A stretch of 64,000 nucleotides of DNA from Halictus rubicundus (Eukaryota; Arthropoda; Insecta; Hymenoptera; Halictidae), in the NCBI RefSeq assembly GCF_050948215.1, contig NC_135155.1, forward strand, positions 12,232,001 through 12,296,000, in the 5' to 3' direction. Positions 14,401-26,569 of this stretch are shown piece by piece. Position 1 is the first letter of the stretch. Each line of letters starts with the position of its first letter. A program made the position numbers and the translations under genes. The notes beneath the pieces are model-generated. The model did no database searches, had not been told where the DNA came from, and was given only the letters and a program-made list of their open reading frames with translations.

Positions 14401-17400
14401 TGCGGCGCCGGTGTCTCGATCGTCGAGCGGAAGTGCGATCATCCGGAGCCGGCACACGGGGGTAAGTTCTGCATCGGGGAGAGGCGACGATATAAAATCT
14501 GCAACACGCAACCCTGCCCCGAGGGCACGCCCAGTTTTAGGGCTGTTCAATGCAGCAATTACGACGACAAGGAGTACAAGGGGAAGAACTATACCTGGCT
14601 GCCGTACTTCGATCAAAGTAAGCCGATCTGCTCCGGTGGTTTAGCCCTTGGATGGCGTGCCGGCGCACTGAAACTTTATTTTCTTGAGAAAAATAGGAAA
14701 TTTTTTGTATAACAACTGCCTTAATAAATATTGTGTCGAGGCACAGATAGATTTCAATTTTCATTATCAATAGAATAAACATAGAATTTTACTTAATGCG
14801 ATAGGTAGAGGTTTGACTTTCTAAGAAGTTGCGTCCAGGTCACTGTGCGGCGATGTCCGGGTCCACTTTGACCCAGCAAAAATTTAAAGAGTAATTCATT
14901 TACTTAGTTCTTGGCAGTTTGTTGGAAGTTCACTTTGTAATTTGTAATTCATTCGGGAATTGTTTCTACTAATCCCGCTATATTGGCTCGAAGAATGTAT
15001 TTGGAAAAATATTCAATGGGACCCTCTAAATGTACTTCCGAATTTCCAACTAAGCAGTTGCAAAATCGCCAGCTATCCAAGGGTTAAAACACTCTTCTCT
15101 ATGTATATAAACAATATCGTGCTTGTGATTCACTGGAACTGAACGATTCATACAACGATCGTATTAATTGAAGCGGAACCTTGCGAATTATATTGCACCG
15201 ATACAGAGGAAAGCGTGATCGTTCCATGGGGCGAGGCCGCTCTCGATGGTACACCGTGCAACGTCGGTACTAGGGACATGTGCATCGCTGGAATTTGCAG
15301 GGTCAGTTCATAGAAATATTCTACAGTCCCCCCCCCCCTCCCCCAACCTCTCATCCCCGTTAACAAGGGAAACCTGTAGCTGTTACTTCAACAGCCAACT
15401 AATAGATCATACTTGAAGAAATTGATCCACAAATTGTAGAAGGTTGGTTGCGACTGGTCGGTCGATTCGGACGCAACGGAAGATCGTTGCGGGATATGCC
15501 ATGGGGATGGGACCCAATGCGAGACCACAGGAGGTGTTTACGATCAAACCGATGGGCCCGGCTACAAAGAGGTTGTGGTGGTACCCTCCGGCTCGAGGAA
15601 CATCAAAATCGAGGAGATCGGTAACAGTAAGAACTACATTGGTATCGGCGTGCCGAATTCGGATAAGTACTTCCTCAATGGAAAACGGTGAGTGGACTTG
15701 AAAACAACATGAAGTTATGATATTGTGAGATTGGAAGTCTGAGATCTCTGCTCCGATCGGACAGGCAGATCACCTTAGCTGGAGAGTACGAGGTAGCTGG
15801 GACTCCGGCTTTGTACGAGCGAGATCGTGATAGAGAGAAGATTAGGATCCCTGGACCTATTAAAGAGGACATCGCTATCTACGTACGTATCCATCGACTG
15901 CATTCATTCTTCGGTAGAATGGCTGATAGAGGACTAGTCTAAACTTGGCGAATGGATTCCGGAAGTGGGGACCAAGGAGGCTAGAGACTATGGGGAGCTA
16001 GTGGCTGTGAAGACTAGGGACTAGGGGATCTAGGGATTAGGGCAGCTAGGGATCAAGAGAATTTGGGACTAGGAGAGCTAGAGAGTGGGAGAGCTAAGGA
16101 GTAGGCGAGCTATGGTCTGAAGATTGTAGGGACTAGGGAATCTAGAAATCTAGCGACAAGAGAAGGGACAAGGAAATTAATAAAGGGACCAAAGGAACGA
16201 AGATGGGAAATGGAAGAAGAAAGCAGAGAGGTCCGTCCACCCCAGGAACTCCACAGGAACTGACAAGTTTCGACAGTGCACGTCTATTTATGGAATCGGT
16301 CGCGCACTGCTAATCGATAGCGCTGCGCACTTGATAAATCACATACTTTTCTACAGAAATTCTTATCATTGTTTTATCCTGTGCATTATCTTCTGATCAA
16401 TTTCTCAGGTCTACTCTCTAGCCACTTTCTTCTCATTCTCAATAACGTTATCCCATCACTCCAGTTAATTTCCAGAGGACACTACCGCAATTTCGGGCTG
16501 CGCTACGAATACACCGTGCCGAAGAAGGAACCTGACCGGGCACCGGAGTACTATTGGGAATTTTCGGACTGGTCACTATGCACTGTGACCTGTGGAGGTG
16601 GTACACAAGTATCCAAGGCTCTTTGCAGAGAGAGGAAGAGCGGACTCGTCGAGGACCATTTCTGCGAGGGCATTAAGCTGCCGGAAACTATGTGGCGGGA
16701 CTGCAATACTAACCCCTGTCCTGCTAGGTAAGGCACTAGCTACCTTCTCAAGGAACTAAACGTAATCTCTCTATATTTCCTATATAATATACCCTAAGCA
16801 ATCTCTCTACACCCTAACCCTTAAACAGGATTTTCCTCAATCCCTAATTGGCTTATCGTAACTACCAGGGCTCTATGTAACTTATTTGCATTTCGGCTAA
16901 TGATAATGATAATAATAATTGTGAGATTAGATGGTGGATCGGACCGTGGCAAATGTGTCCAGTAACGTGCGGAGACGGTGCGCTCAGGAAGCGTTCGGTG
17001 ATGTGCGTGTCCTCAGGGATGGGACCTGACCGTTCGGACCTGGCCTTGCCGGACCGCGATTGCAACAGAGACGTGAAACCCGAAGAGGTCAGCCTTTGTC
17101 CGAACCTGCCACAATGCGGCTCGACCACAGAGGCGCCCTTGATCGTCTACGCGGACAACAAAGACGCGTCGTTCTACAACGTGAACTCCAACGACCAAGA
17201 CGGCATTACGATCGTCGACGGCCTGACCACCGAGGAACCGGAAATTCTCGAGTTCGATAACGTCGTCGACGAGAACCCGGATAACTCCATGTACAACACC
17301 AAGTCAAAATGGATCGTCTCAAAGTGGAGCCACTGTGCGAATAAAAAAAGGAGCAGGAAAGTCGCCTGTTCTGTGCAGGGAGATTGCAACCCTGACAACA

Positions 17401-19076
17401 AACCGGCCACTGTGGAGTTTTGTCAAGGTGGCAGATGGGTCACAGGTGAGTTCACTGTTTCGCTGAAATATTGTCCAAAGGGTAGCCCTCAAATTGAAGT
17501 AGTTAGGAGTCGTTATTTCAAGTGGCCGATATGTCCTACTATGCTACCACCACAGCTCTGTCTCTGTGGATGATAGTATTTCAGATATGAGAAAGAGAAT
17601 AAATCAGATTAGAATTTCAGTTCCTAACAAGTAAAATATCGAATACTTTCGCAATCGGTAGCAGCGCGAAGTTGCATCAGGACGCACATTAGTTATCGGT
17701 TATCGTAATGCACCGACGTGACTTAGCCAGGCCATTAACCGTTTCTTTCGTTCGGCCTGGCCCGCTGCCAGAGGAACGTCGTGGTAAAGATCAGGCACGT
17801 AAAACATCGATCTTTATGGGTATGCTTGCAGGAAGATGGGGATCTTGCAACGCGACCTGCCTGGCAAGGGTCGGCGTTAAACGTAGAGAAGTCGACTGTC
17901 GTGACCGTATAACGGAATTGCTCTCGGACGATTGCAACCCCGAGAGAAGGCCAATCGATACGAGGCGGTGTTATCATAGGCGGCAATGCGCGAACGATAA
18001 ATCTGGTAATTGCATACATTCTAGAGGGATCGTCACCCCGAGGGAGCATGCCAACGCAAACATCCGCAATAACTTTTACTACCTCTGTTTCGCTCGAGCT
18101 AATGCTCTTCATGGTCGGCTGGCCACGCTATCTGCACTGCGGTCCGGCTAACGTCTTCCTTAAAATCGAAAGTTTACTGCCATTCCCTTCTGATAAAGTC
18201 ACTGCTCTTGTGTATACGGCTTTAGGACTCCTCATTCGAGCGCGCATGCGTGCACAAGTGTATATTCTGAACATAGCCCTGGAACTACTTATATGAATGT
18301 TTAAATATTTCCGAAAACCACTGAAACCCAACTGTGCTCAGATTTTACAAATAGCTTCATTTTGTATTAAAAAGAATATTTGTGAAAGATTTTGAGCGAT
18401 TTGTAAAAATATTGTTTCCATTTTAATGTCGTTTTCTATCTTACACATAACCATGACGTATGCGGGATTAATTATAAAACATCCCTCAGGTGACAGAAAT
18501 TACAATGAAGTTACGAACGTTTTGCAGCGGAGTTACAAGCTTGGATCAACTTTTTAGAAAGGTGACTGTTTGTTTTAACAGGGTTGTTTATTTCATATTG
18601 CGCTGTCTCAGTAAGCGAGGAAATAACATTGAAACGGTAAAATACTTTTTACGAATCACCAAAAATCCTTTTCGCCACCCTTCTTTTTTTTTTTTAATGT
18701 AAAATGTGTCGCCGAATTTTTAGCGACTGTCTGCAGAAATCTGCTTTACTTGCAGAGCATCGACGCGGTACTTTTGAATTCTATTATAGACTCTTCTTAA
18801 TTGGCTATACTCCGAAAAACGTCCAACTTTTCAATGAACTTAACATATTAACACATTATCTAGCAGCATCACATTATTATAATCTATTAATGAGTTTGCA
18901 GACTAAGAATTCCATCTTTTGCAGAGTGCAAGGACACCATCGTCCCAGCCTCGGTCTGTACGACGTACAAACGCATGTGCGACGTGTCATCGATCGTCCA
19001 GGAGAAATGTTGCGCCACGTGTTTCAAGAAACGCAGACACAACCGGCAAAACAAAAGACACATCCTCGACGATTGA
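2438..19076 (+). CDS. ADAMTS-family secreted metalloprotease, ADAMTS7/12 type (5' end missing)
   Basis: Fourteen exons join in phase to 1064 codons plus TGA: 2438-2735, 9621-9940, 10961-11235, 12194-12340, 13095-13245, 13334-13423, 14302-14617, 15174-15301, 15440-15687, 15765-15882, 16465-16727, 16931-17445, 17832-18005, 18925-19076. Numbering from the first visible codon: the prodomain end has a cysteine-switch-like NCG (95-97) and furin sites (a basic cluster at 84-91 and RSKR at 136-139). The reprolysin domain has the zinc motif HELGHNFGMYHD (293-304), split across an intron, and a VMTP Met-turn. Then follow a disintegrin-like region, a central thrombospondin repeat (near 446), Cys-rich and spacer regions, four more TSR units (the fourth is abnormal) and a C-terminal PLAC domain (about 1015-1050). 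The family cleaves extracellular matrix proteins. ADAMTS7/12 similarity rests on the catalytic domain; the mucin insert of the vertebrate proteins is absent. The signal peptide must lie upstream. Family assignment is firm, subfamily moderate. Confidence 0.95.
4020..4535. repeat. Long inverted repeat (hairpin-forming element)
   Basis: Two arms of about 200-240 bases face each other around 4275-4290. The left-arm blocks TATCTGTCTTATTTA, AGAGCATGAAAAGGCGAATC and ATATTTGTGTCTGAA reappear in reverse complement in the right arm in mirrored order, with mismatches. Diverged relatives of both arms occur at about 23100-23590 in ABHD18, so this is a dispersed element. It is probably a MITE, but I cannot define clear termini or target duplications. 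The open frames at 3946-4311 and 4065-4274 are inside it and are not genes. Confidence 0.8.
7597..7854. mobile_element. Short TA-flanked mariner-like MITE
   Basis: The element is bounded by TA on both sides. The left end reads GGGGGGCCCATAAGTAATC and the right end, reverse-complemented, GGGGTACCCATAAGTAATC; the match continues through CAATTATTT. The 258 bp interior has no transposase frame. Length, TA duplication and ends fit a deletion derivative of a Tc1/mariner element. Confidence 0.85.
13670..14061. mobile_element. Palindromic MITE with CAGGGTGA ends
   Basis: It lies in the ADAMTS intron between the exons ending 13423 and beginning 14302. It starts CAGGGTGATTCAATAAGAAC after TA and ends with the complement of GAGGGTGAGTCAGTAAGAAC before TA. 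About 100 bases at each end are inverted copies (shared blocks include TTCGGTATCT/CTCGGTATCT and AATTATGTAGCATT), and the inner sequence is also partly palindromic around an AAGGTGACCTTG/CAAGATCACCTTG pair. The ends resemble those of the element at 54181-54783, so both probably belong to one family. Confidence 0.85.
15925..16175 (+). repeat. Purine-rich CTAG-spaced degenerate repeat in an ADAMTS intron
   Basis: A G/A-rich stretch in the intron 15883-16464 where short units such as GGGACTAGG and GAGAGCTAG recur, so that CTAG appears every 8-20 bases. The unit length is irregular. It does not look like coding sequence. Confidence 0.7.
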
Positions 19077-20099
19077 CTGATCTACGATTAGGTCACCTGG
19101 ATCAGCGAAAGCTATGGATGCGGGAACCATTCGAATCACGCTTTTCCGTGAAACAAAATCCGTCCCAGTTGTGTGCGCTTGTTCTTGATGTCCTTCAACA
19201 ACAGACTTGCTGCATCAGAAGTATTTGTCAAAAATACTACCGATACTCTAAGAGCTCTGTGGATGTATAATAAATTTCCTACATTCCTTCCATACACCTT
19301 TTCTCGAGCAATGACTTTAAATCATGGTCAGAGCAGTGTACGAGAATCACAAGTTCGTTCAGACATTCCAATGCGAACGCGATTATGAGATTATATTTTA
19401 ACAGAAAGTTAATTCAAGCAATCAATTGCTTCGAACGTAAACCAATAACATTATTTATAGTTTTACAGACATAGTGGTTCTAACGGTGCGAGTAGGAAAA
19501 TGAAAATCTGCACGGTGTGCGAACGTTTGTATATAGAATATTCTCGATGTGTTCTTCAATCGAAAAATATATGTAAAAGCGAACTTTTGTATCTGGCGTC
19601 GCATTTGTCATGACGGTTGTAGAATAGAAACGATCCATGTGCCAAGTAACAGAATTCCGCTGGAAAACAATCGTTTGCTACTGAAAGAATGGAGTAACAA
19701 AGCTTTGTCTAATTAAACTGTACATTCTCCGCATTGTATTATCACAGTTTTAGGTGTACCTATTTTTTACAATAACCAGCTGTACGTTTTCATGGTACTC
19801 TATTTTTGTACAATCGTAAATGTAAGACTGCAGTCATTTATGTAATAAACTTACGCAATGTGCATTGTATAAAAATAAAATCGAAACTTTGTTTAATAAT
19901 CCTGTACTGCAAAATGAAATGCTGGTCCCAAAATATAATTATCGTGGATGGAAATAACATTTGCAGGTTTTAAAAAAGAAAATTTATATTAATTTTGTTT
20001 AATCATGTACCTTCCAAATTCAGGAGCTTACATTCCAAAGTTCTGTTCGTATTTGAACTATATATGTACATATGACTAAGCCTAAGCACTCTAGTTACT
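19077..20099. other. ADAMTS 3' UTR and tail-to-tail spacer
   Basis: AT-rich sequence between the ADAMTS stop codon and the convergent COX8-like gene. Plus-strand AATAAA signals stand at 19269-19274, 19844-19849 and 19874-19879. The last two are the likeliest ADAMTS mRNA end. I see no coding sequence. Confidence 0.65.
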
Positions 20100-20948
20100 T
20101 CAATCTCCCTTCATTGCATTGTATTTCAATACGTTGCATCCAACATACATTGGTACTGCCATAATACCTAACCACAATATCCCTCCATGAGCTAATATCT
20201 CCTGCAATAAGAACATCAGTATTAAAAGTTGATTACTTTGTACAAAACATATGTGTATACAAATTATTCTTATTTCTTGACAAATAGTTGACATTTTTAT
20301 TAACACGTTCCGTCCCAAGTTTGATACATGATATACGGGTTCAAAACATAATTTTATATGTAAATATTTATTTTATTATATAATAACACTATAATATACC
20401 AGTCTGAAATCAAAACATTAAATAGTCTGAATTAACAGAAGAACAAAGATAGCACAGAACATGTTAAATATGGTTTATTTGCATAAAATTGTGAATATTA
20501 ATTTCAATTATTTATTAAATGATCTTCGTACTATAGTACATGAAGTTTAAGTGTGGGACAGTAATTTTAATTCGATGAAACTTTGTTGTATATGTAAAAA
20601 AACGTAATATCTAATAATATAAGGCACAAGAGAACATAACCTAAATTTTTTTATATGTTATATTACATCGACATTGTAATAATTGTGAAGTTTCGAGGGA
20701 TATTTATAAATTAAAATAGTTATCATTTTCACCGGTCGAAATGTAAAACTTGCTAGCTCTATTACGGATTCACGAATTTTGGTTTGTATGCACCGCAACC
20801 TTATTACATAATTAAGAATATGAAAGACAATACTCACGATAAGAGTTACTTTTTCTCTGGGTGGCAGCGAAGAAATTGTCCTGTGTTGATTTACAACGAT
20901 CCTCGACAATTGCGGAGCCCTCCTGGCTACATTCTGGATCGCAAACAT
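20100..20948 (-). CDS. COX8: Cytochrome c oxidase subunit 8-like mitochondrial protein
   Basis: Two minus-strand exons: 20948 down to 20838 (37 codons, donor GTGAGT) and 20201 down to 20100 (33 codons plus TGA, acceptor TTATTGCAG), joined in phase 0 to a 70-residue protein. The first about 23 residues (starting MFAIQNVARR) are basic and Ser/Arg/Gln-rich without acidic residues, as expected of a mitochondrial presequence. Then come ISSLPPREKVTL and one hydrophobic segment (about residues 40-62) with GGILWLGIMAVPMYV, and a short polar tail. Presequence, SLPP..K, a single membrane helix and length match COX8, a small inner-membrane subunit of complex IV. Small oxidase subunits are hard to separate by eye, so another small inner-membrane protein is possible. 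The ATG at 20946-20948 is preferred over one 18 codons upstream because it leaves a typical presequence. Confidence 0.7.
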
Positions 20949-21901
20949 GTTTCCTTTTCCTACTTCGTTACGAGAATCGCAGATAAGTAGCAATGGTAGC
21001 AATGGAACTATGGAATGCTATGGAACGAGTCGTTATCTCTACGACCAATGTCAATGAATCGATACTGTGAATGTAGACGGAAAAGTCGAAGAAATTTTAC
21101 GAACGCATTTCAAACGATCCGGAAACGATCCTACCTGTATGCTTAAAAGACAATATTTATTAAAATTTTAAATATGAGGCACAATTTCAGATAGCGTATT
21201 ATTAGAGAAAGCTCAAATGTGTAATTAATTCTCGTTTCATTGAAATACTTTTGCTCAAGACTCCAGTATTTCCAACTTTTGAATCTATGAGAACTTACTT
21301 CGTCGAAGCCCAGACGAGATATACGAGTAGACCAGTCACCTTATAAGGAAACTCTATAATTGTTTTCGGCCCTCTAGCGACGAATCGTAGCAAAAGTATC
21401 GAGGTCGCTGCGATCGTCCAAAAATTTCGAAATGAAAACAGTGAAGGTCTACCAAAATTCATGTTCCATGATGTTCTGTGGGAACAAATGTTAATTTTGA
21501 AAATACGCGGCGGCTACTTCCGGCTCGTAACATCCCCTCGTCAAGCCTGTCGACCAAAATCGCAATTGTATTCGCACAGAATCGAAGATGCGAGGGACGG
21601 ACATTCATATGCGATATACTCGCAGAACGTCACCAGATTTAACCGTGTTGATCGCCTGATCGCGCAATATTCGATAATCGTCTCTAGCGTCGCAGATCAC
21701 CGAACCGGTTCCCGAGCCATGTCCACATTGTCTTCGCCGTTTTAAAAAATCACGACATGAGAGTTCACGCGAGCAACACGAAAATAATTCTTTGGAGCGA
21801 CGAAGAAACGATTGATAGTTCCGAGGGCTGTGGAAATATCGCTTGTCCTCGGATCGCATGATACCGCGAACCAGATTAGAATACGATTTATCATTTACAT
21901 A
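20949..21901. promoter_or_regulatory. Divergent promoter interval between the COX8-like gene and ABHD18
   Basis: About 950 bases separate two start codons that face away from each other. The interval must contain both 5' UTRs and probably a shared bidirectional promoter, an arrangement common for nuclear genes of mitochondrial proteins. It is moderately CpG-containing around 21350-21750. I cannot place transcription starts. The open frames 21461-21745 (plus) and 21605-21859 (minus) overlap each other and show no protein features. Confidence 0.5.
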
Positions 21902-24900
21902 ATGCCGCCTAGCCGTTTGGACGCCGTTTACAGGAGCATCCTACTCACGAAATTTTTTACTAAGGGCTGGGGCAGCCCTCAGAATTTGAAAAGGTAACGA
22001 TCACCTAACCTTCTCGCGATGAAAACTCGAAATATGGATCGAGATTCGAGAGTGTTCTCCACTGTGGCGTGATGTGACGTGTACCCTGTGTGTATGTGTG
22101 GTCCACACTAACACGATTTTCTATGAAATCTATTTAAAATTTAAAATTTGCAGTTTTGTTGTTTACTCGGAATGACGCACCTGGAAAAATTCGTAAATTA
22201 TTTAAAATGCTTTCCAGTCTACTAAAAGCAACTTCAAACAAAACAAAAATGTTAAGATTGGAAATGATTATGACACGAATGCCGAAATAACGGTGTTTTG
22301 ATTTTATTTTTAATTTTCTAATGCGTTTTATTTTTTGACTTATCGATAAATAAAAAATGCCGAAATAACGATGTTTTGATTTTATTTATAGATCTTCAAA
22401 GCGTTTTATTTTGTTCTCTATTTATAAGACTTTGTTTACGAGTGTCAATTGAATTAATAAACCCGTTTTGTTTCAGGATTTTTGAATTCAGGAAAGTCAT
22501 TGCGAACAGGGAAACATGTTACAACCTTATACCCCGCGATTACCCAATCAATATTACTAAGGTGACTATTATTAGACAACGGAACTATTTTTGATATTAC
22601 ACACCGAAGAATCAGTGTTTATTAATAGTTGTTTTCCGAATGTATATAGGATGAAGAATGGTCTGATTGTCATATAATAGAAGGTTGTTTTCATAGTCCC
22701 TTTGATAAACACCTTCCTGGTATAATGCCAAACGAGACAATAACTGCACATTTTCAATTGGTTCTACCACGCAGATGGCACTCCCACAAATCAAAACCTG
22801 TTTGTTTACACCTCGCTGGTACAGGAGACCATGTAAGCATTTCTTTGATCAATAGATTCACTTATCGAATGACAAAACGTTATTTATTATCGAATGACAA
22901 AACATCTGAGATCAAAGCTACATTATTGGGCAGCTGTAATGATGCCAAGATTTATTTTATGAGTCATTGTTGTTATGAGATTCCAATATTTTTTTAAATG
23001 AACCCTCTTATTTCTTCAATGTTCTTGTAGAGGATAAAAAATCCATCTAACGATTATTTATGGCTAATTTTTGTTATAATATTCCAATATTTAACTACAT
23101 GAATTCTCATAATTTTGTCGATGTTCTTGTAGAGCATAAAAAAAGTTAACCCGACGACCATAACAACGATACCAATCCGATTATTTAATCTCGAAATACT
23201 CGTGTCTGAAAGATAATAAATTCAATCTTTTTTTTCTTGTTTGTTTACATTTTCATATCTTTCTCGATGTCCTTGTACAACATTAATAACAAATTCAACG
23301 ACAATAACAACTACATCATTCTGATCGTTTGATCTCGAGATATGTACACCTGGAGATATGACTATTGATTAAATTATGTTATTCAAAATTTGTTTCTTTA
23401 TTTGTTACTCTACAAGAATATAAAAATATATAAGGTTCCACTTAAAAAACTAACAATGACCTTGAAATCTTGTAGAAGGAATGTACTTGAAAAAAATTCT
23501 TCCAATTATTACACGAGCACCTTAAAATACAACTTCGTTCCAAGAAAGTTTTTCATACGATAATAAGATAAACCAGATAGTTATGAAATTTCATTTAGCT
23601 TAGATTCTGTGTATAAATTCGTTAATTACTTAAATATTTTTAGTATTTTTGGCGGAGAAGAAACTTGATTGCTAAACCACTCCTCAAAGAATCGGGGATC
23701 GCTTCGTTGTTGTTGGAAAATCCGTTTTATGGATTGCGAAAGCCACAGAATCAAATGTAAGAATATGTACTCCCAAGGTTTGTAATAGGCAAGACATGAA
23801 AAATTCGCCAATTTGTTTGTAACTATATTAACATCGCATTTTTCTGTTTTTAGACGTTCTAGTTTACATAATGTATGCGATATCTTCATCATGGGAGGAT
23901 GCCTGATAATGGAGTCGCTTGTTTTGTTAAATTGGTGCGAGAAACAGGGTTTCGGGCCCTTGGGGTTAACAGGGTTATCAATGGGCGGCCATGTTTGTAT
24001 TTTTCTCTCGTCCGGTTAGGTGCAATTTTTATAAAATTGTTATATTTTTGTTGTATTTTTGCAGATGGCTTCTTTAGCTGCGACCAATTGGCCGAAGCCT
24101 ATACCTCTAGTTCCTTGTCTTTCTTGGTCGACCGCCTCGCCGGTGTTCACTCAAGGAGTGATGAGTGCCTCCATTAATTGGACGCTCTTAGAAAACCAAT
24201 ACTTCGCGAATGAACTGTATCAGAACGATCTCGCCAAGATGGTGAGGATTGTAGGTGAAGAAGTGAGTGTAATTGCTTAAACATTTCTCTATGTTAACAC
24301 TATGTAAAAACTTAAATCTTACATTAGTTTTTCTATATTAATTTTATAGGATGCGTTCCTAGCTGGTCAACATTTTGCTCAACACTATCCGGCAAGTATG
24401 AGGAGGGTTAAAGAACTGAAGGAGAAGTCTGGAGATGCTAATCAAACTTCAAACTCGCCCAATAGCAACAGAGCTGTAGCGGAGAGCAAATTAAATAATG
24501 GTTGTGATACTGAAATGAAAAATGGTAATACAAAGGAGCAAGTCGTGGAAGAGAAAGTGGCGGCTAAAATATTCCCTTTGAGTTTGCTCTCCGACAGATT
24601 TAAGTCTAAAGACTCAAATGCGCTCAAAGGCAAGTATTCCCACCGACTCTTAGAGACTGTGGTATTGTCGCAGCATTAATCTCTACTAATTTTCAAGTCC
24701 CAACACCTTGTGTTCTGAATTAACTAAAAAACTAATTTATAGCGTGCTCATTTCCGCTTAACGGCGTGCTTATTTAATACATTAAACGCTAAGCCTATGT
24801 TGCTTGTGTTTTTGTTTACACCGCATTCTACCGTGAAGTCGGGAGAGTTGCGCGCATTAACAAAAGCCGGCGTAGCGATGTAGCATCTATGTCTGACCCC

Positions 24901-25863
24901 TAGGGACTGGCGTGGCGTTTGACGTGTTAAGTAAACAAAAGTTCTTTTGCGTTGCGAAAGCACAACGTTGAATTCAATTTCCCTTATTTGTTATAAACTG
25001 CATAGCTCAGTCTATAATGCAAGTAAGTTACAAGCATGGTACACGACGTGCATGACTATTTTGAGTGTTACTTTGGCAATAGGTGTTTGTTTATTACCAG
25101 TGTCGAGGCACCCATTATTTTCGGACTACAAGTGGCGGGAACGGGAAGCCTTGCAATTCATGTGCGGGATTATGGATGAGTGCACGCACCTGAAAAACTT
25201 CGAAGTACCTGTTGACACTGAATTGATCATTGCGGTCTGTGCGAGGGACGACGCATATGTGCCTCGAGACGGATGCATGAGCTTAGAGAAAATATGGCCA
25301 GGCGCTGAGATTCGTTACATCGATGCAGGACATGTAACTGCGTATCTGTTGCACCAGAAAGTGTTTAGGTACGTCGATTAATTTCAGTCAACTATATATT
25401 CTTCGTATTGTCTCGACAAACATATACTTGCAATTATTAAACCGTGGATCATTCTGCAAAATAATTATTTTTTGCATCAATCTTTATTTAACATTTTACG
25501 TACCGGTCACTTTTTAATACTCTTTTGAAAGCCAAAGATCAACAGAGAATTTCTGAATAAATTGTTCAGAAACGACAGCAATTTCATTTGTCACTCAATA
25601 GTAATATTTTTCTTAATTTACGGTTATTCAACAAATTTTTTTTTTTTTTTGCGTACATATCGTATAAAAAATGGTTAAAAATTTGGATAGGCACATTCTC
25701 GTTATTTTTTGAAAGTAATGCAAATTAGTGACTTTTTTTATAAGGTTTTTTGTTACGAATGCATAAAATCTTTGGTTTATTAATTACATTGATTATTTTT
25801 AGATCTACCATAGTGGAAGCATTTGAGCGATCTCTCAAGAAATATCCTGAACAAATCAGTTGA
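21902..25863 (+). CDS. ABHD18: ABHD18, alpha/beta-hydrolase domain-containing protein 18
   Basis: Nine exons in consistent phase give 472 residues: 21902-21993, 22477-22561, 22650-22832, 23644-23756, 23854-23992, 24065-24262, 24350-24629, 25101-25368, 25803-25863 (TGA). The N-terminus (LDAVYRSILLTKFFTKGWG) and the blocks PVCLHLAGTGDH, FWRRRNLIAKPLL, MGGHMASLAATNWPKP and FMCGIMDECTH follow the ABHD18 (C4orf29) family along its whole length. The nucleophile elbow GLSMGG puts Ser at residue 200. Candidate acid and base are Asp in ARDDAYVPRDG (413-414) and His in DAGHVTAYL (441). A Lys/Ser/Asn-rich insert (about 290-360) is poorly conserved and probably disordered. The substrate of this family is not known to me. 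The start has A at -3 and matches the length of vertebrate homologues. Intron 7 appears to use a GC donor. AATAAA signals at 26049-26054 and 26163-26168 mark the likely 3' end. Confidence 0.95.
23000..23600. repeat. Diverged copies of the 4.0 kb hairpin repeat in ABHD18 intron 3
   Basis: Within the intron 22833-23643, blocks such as GTAGAGCATAAAA, CGAAATACTCGTGTCTGAAA and, further on, AATATATAAGGTTCCACTTA and ACCTTGAAATCTTGTAGA match arms of the inverted repeat at about 4020-4535 in the same order. A third partial copy of the AGAGGATAAAA block precedes them near 23030. The copies are too eroded for me to see ends. Confidence 0.6.
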
Positions 25864-26569
25864 TGCATGTGGAATTTTATAAAAGAATTTTATTGAACGA
25901 GAAATCGTGTATAGAAACATTTCTAAGTCATTATATTTTGAATATATGCGAGTGCTACGTTCGTGATATCACAAGAATTTTAACGTATCACTCTTTTTTG
26001 ATAAATATACAATTTCTATTGCCATTTATTCGGACAATCTTACGAGACAATAAAACGGTATCGTTCGAAATTTAGCTAAACGTATTTCTTCGCACTGTTG
26101 ATATGTATATTAATGTTAAAAAAAAAAGAAAAACTATGTATATCGAATATTCACTAAGTGCAAATAAATTGTAATATATTCTGTAAAAAAAATGTGCAAT
26201 AAAAAATCACAAGGTAATTATTTGGTTTATTGTTCTTCTTTTCAATTTTTATAAATTGGAAAGAAGTTGTAGCAATATTAGAGTAAATGGAACTTGAATT
26301 ACGTGGCGGTTGATTTGAATTGCATCAACTGAAAACTATTTGTTTACGAATTATATGTTGTCTATATACACTATGTATAGTTTCAACGGGTAATTAATTG
26401 TTCGAAACAAACAAACAATACATTCAACTTATTTCAATACGACATAATGTGAACAACATAATATACTTCATTATTTCTTAAATAAAATAAACATTCAAAT
26501 TCAATCGAGAATCCTTCGTGGGAAAATAAAATTGAAAAAATGCAATTTTTAATATATAATGGCGCGTTA

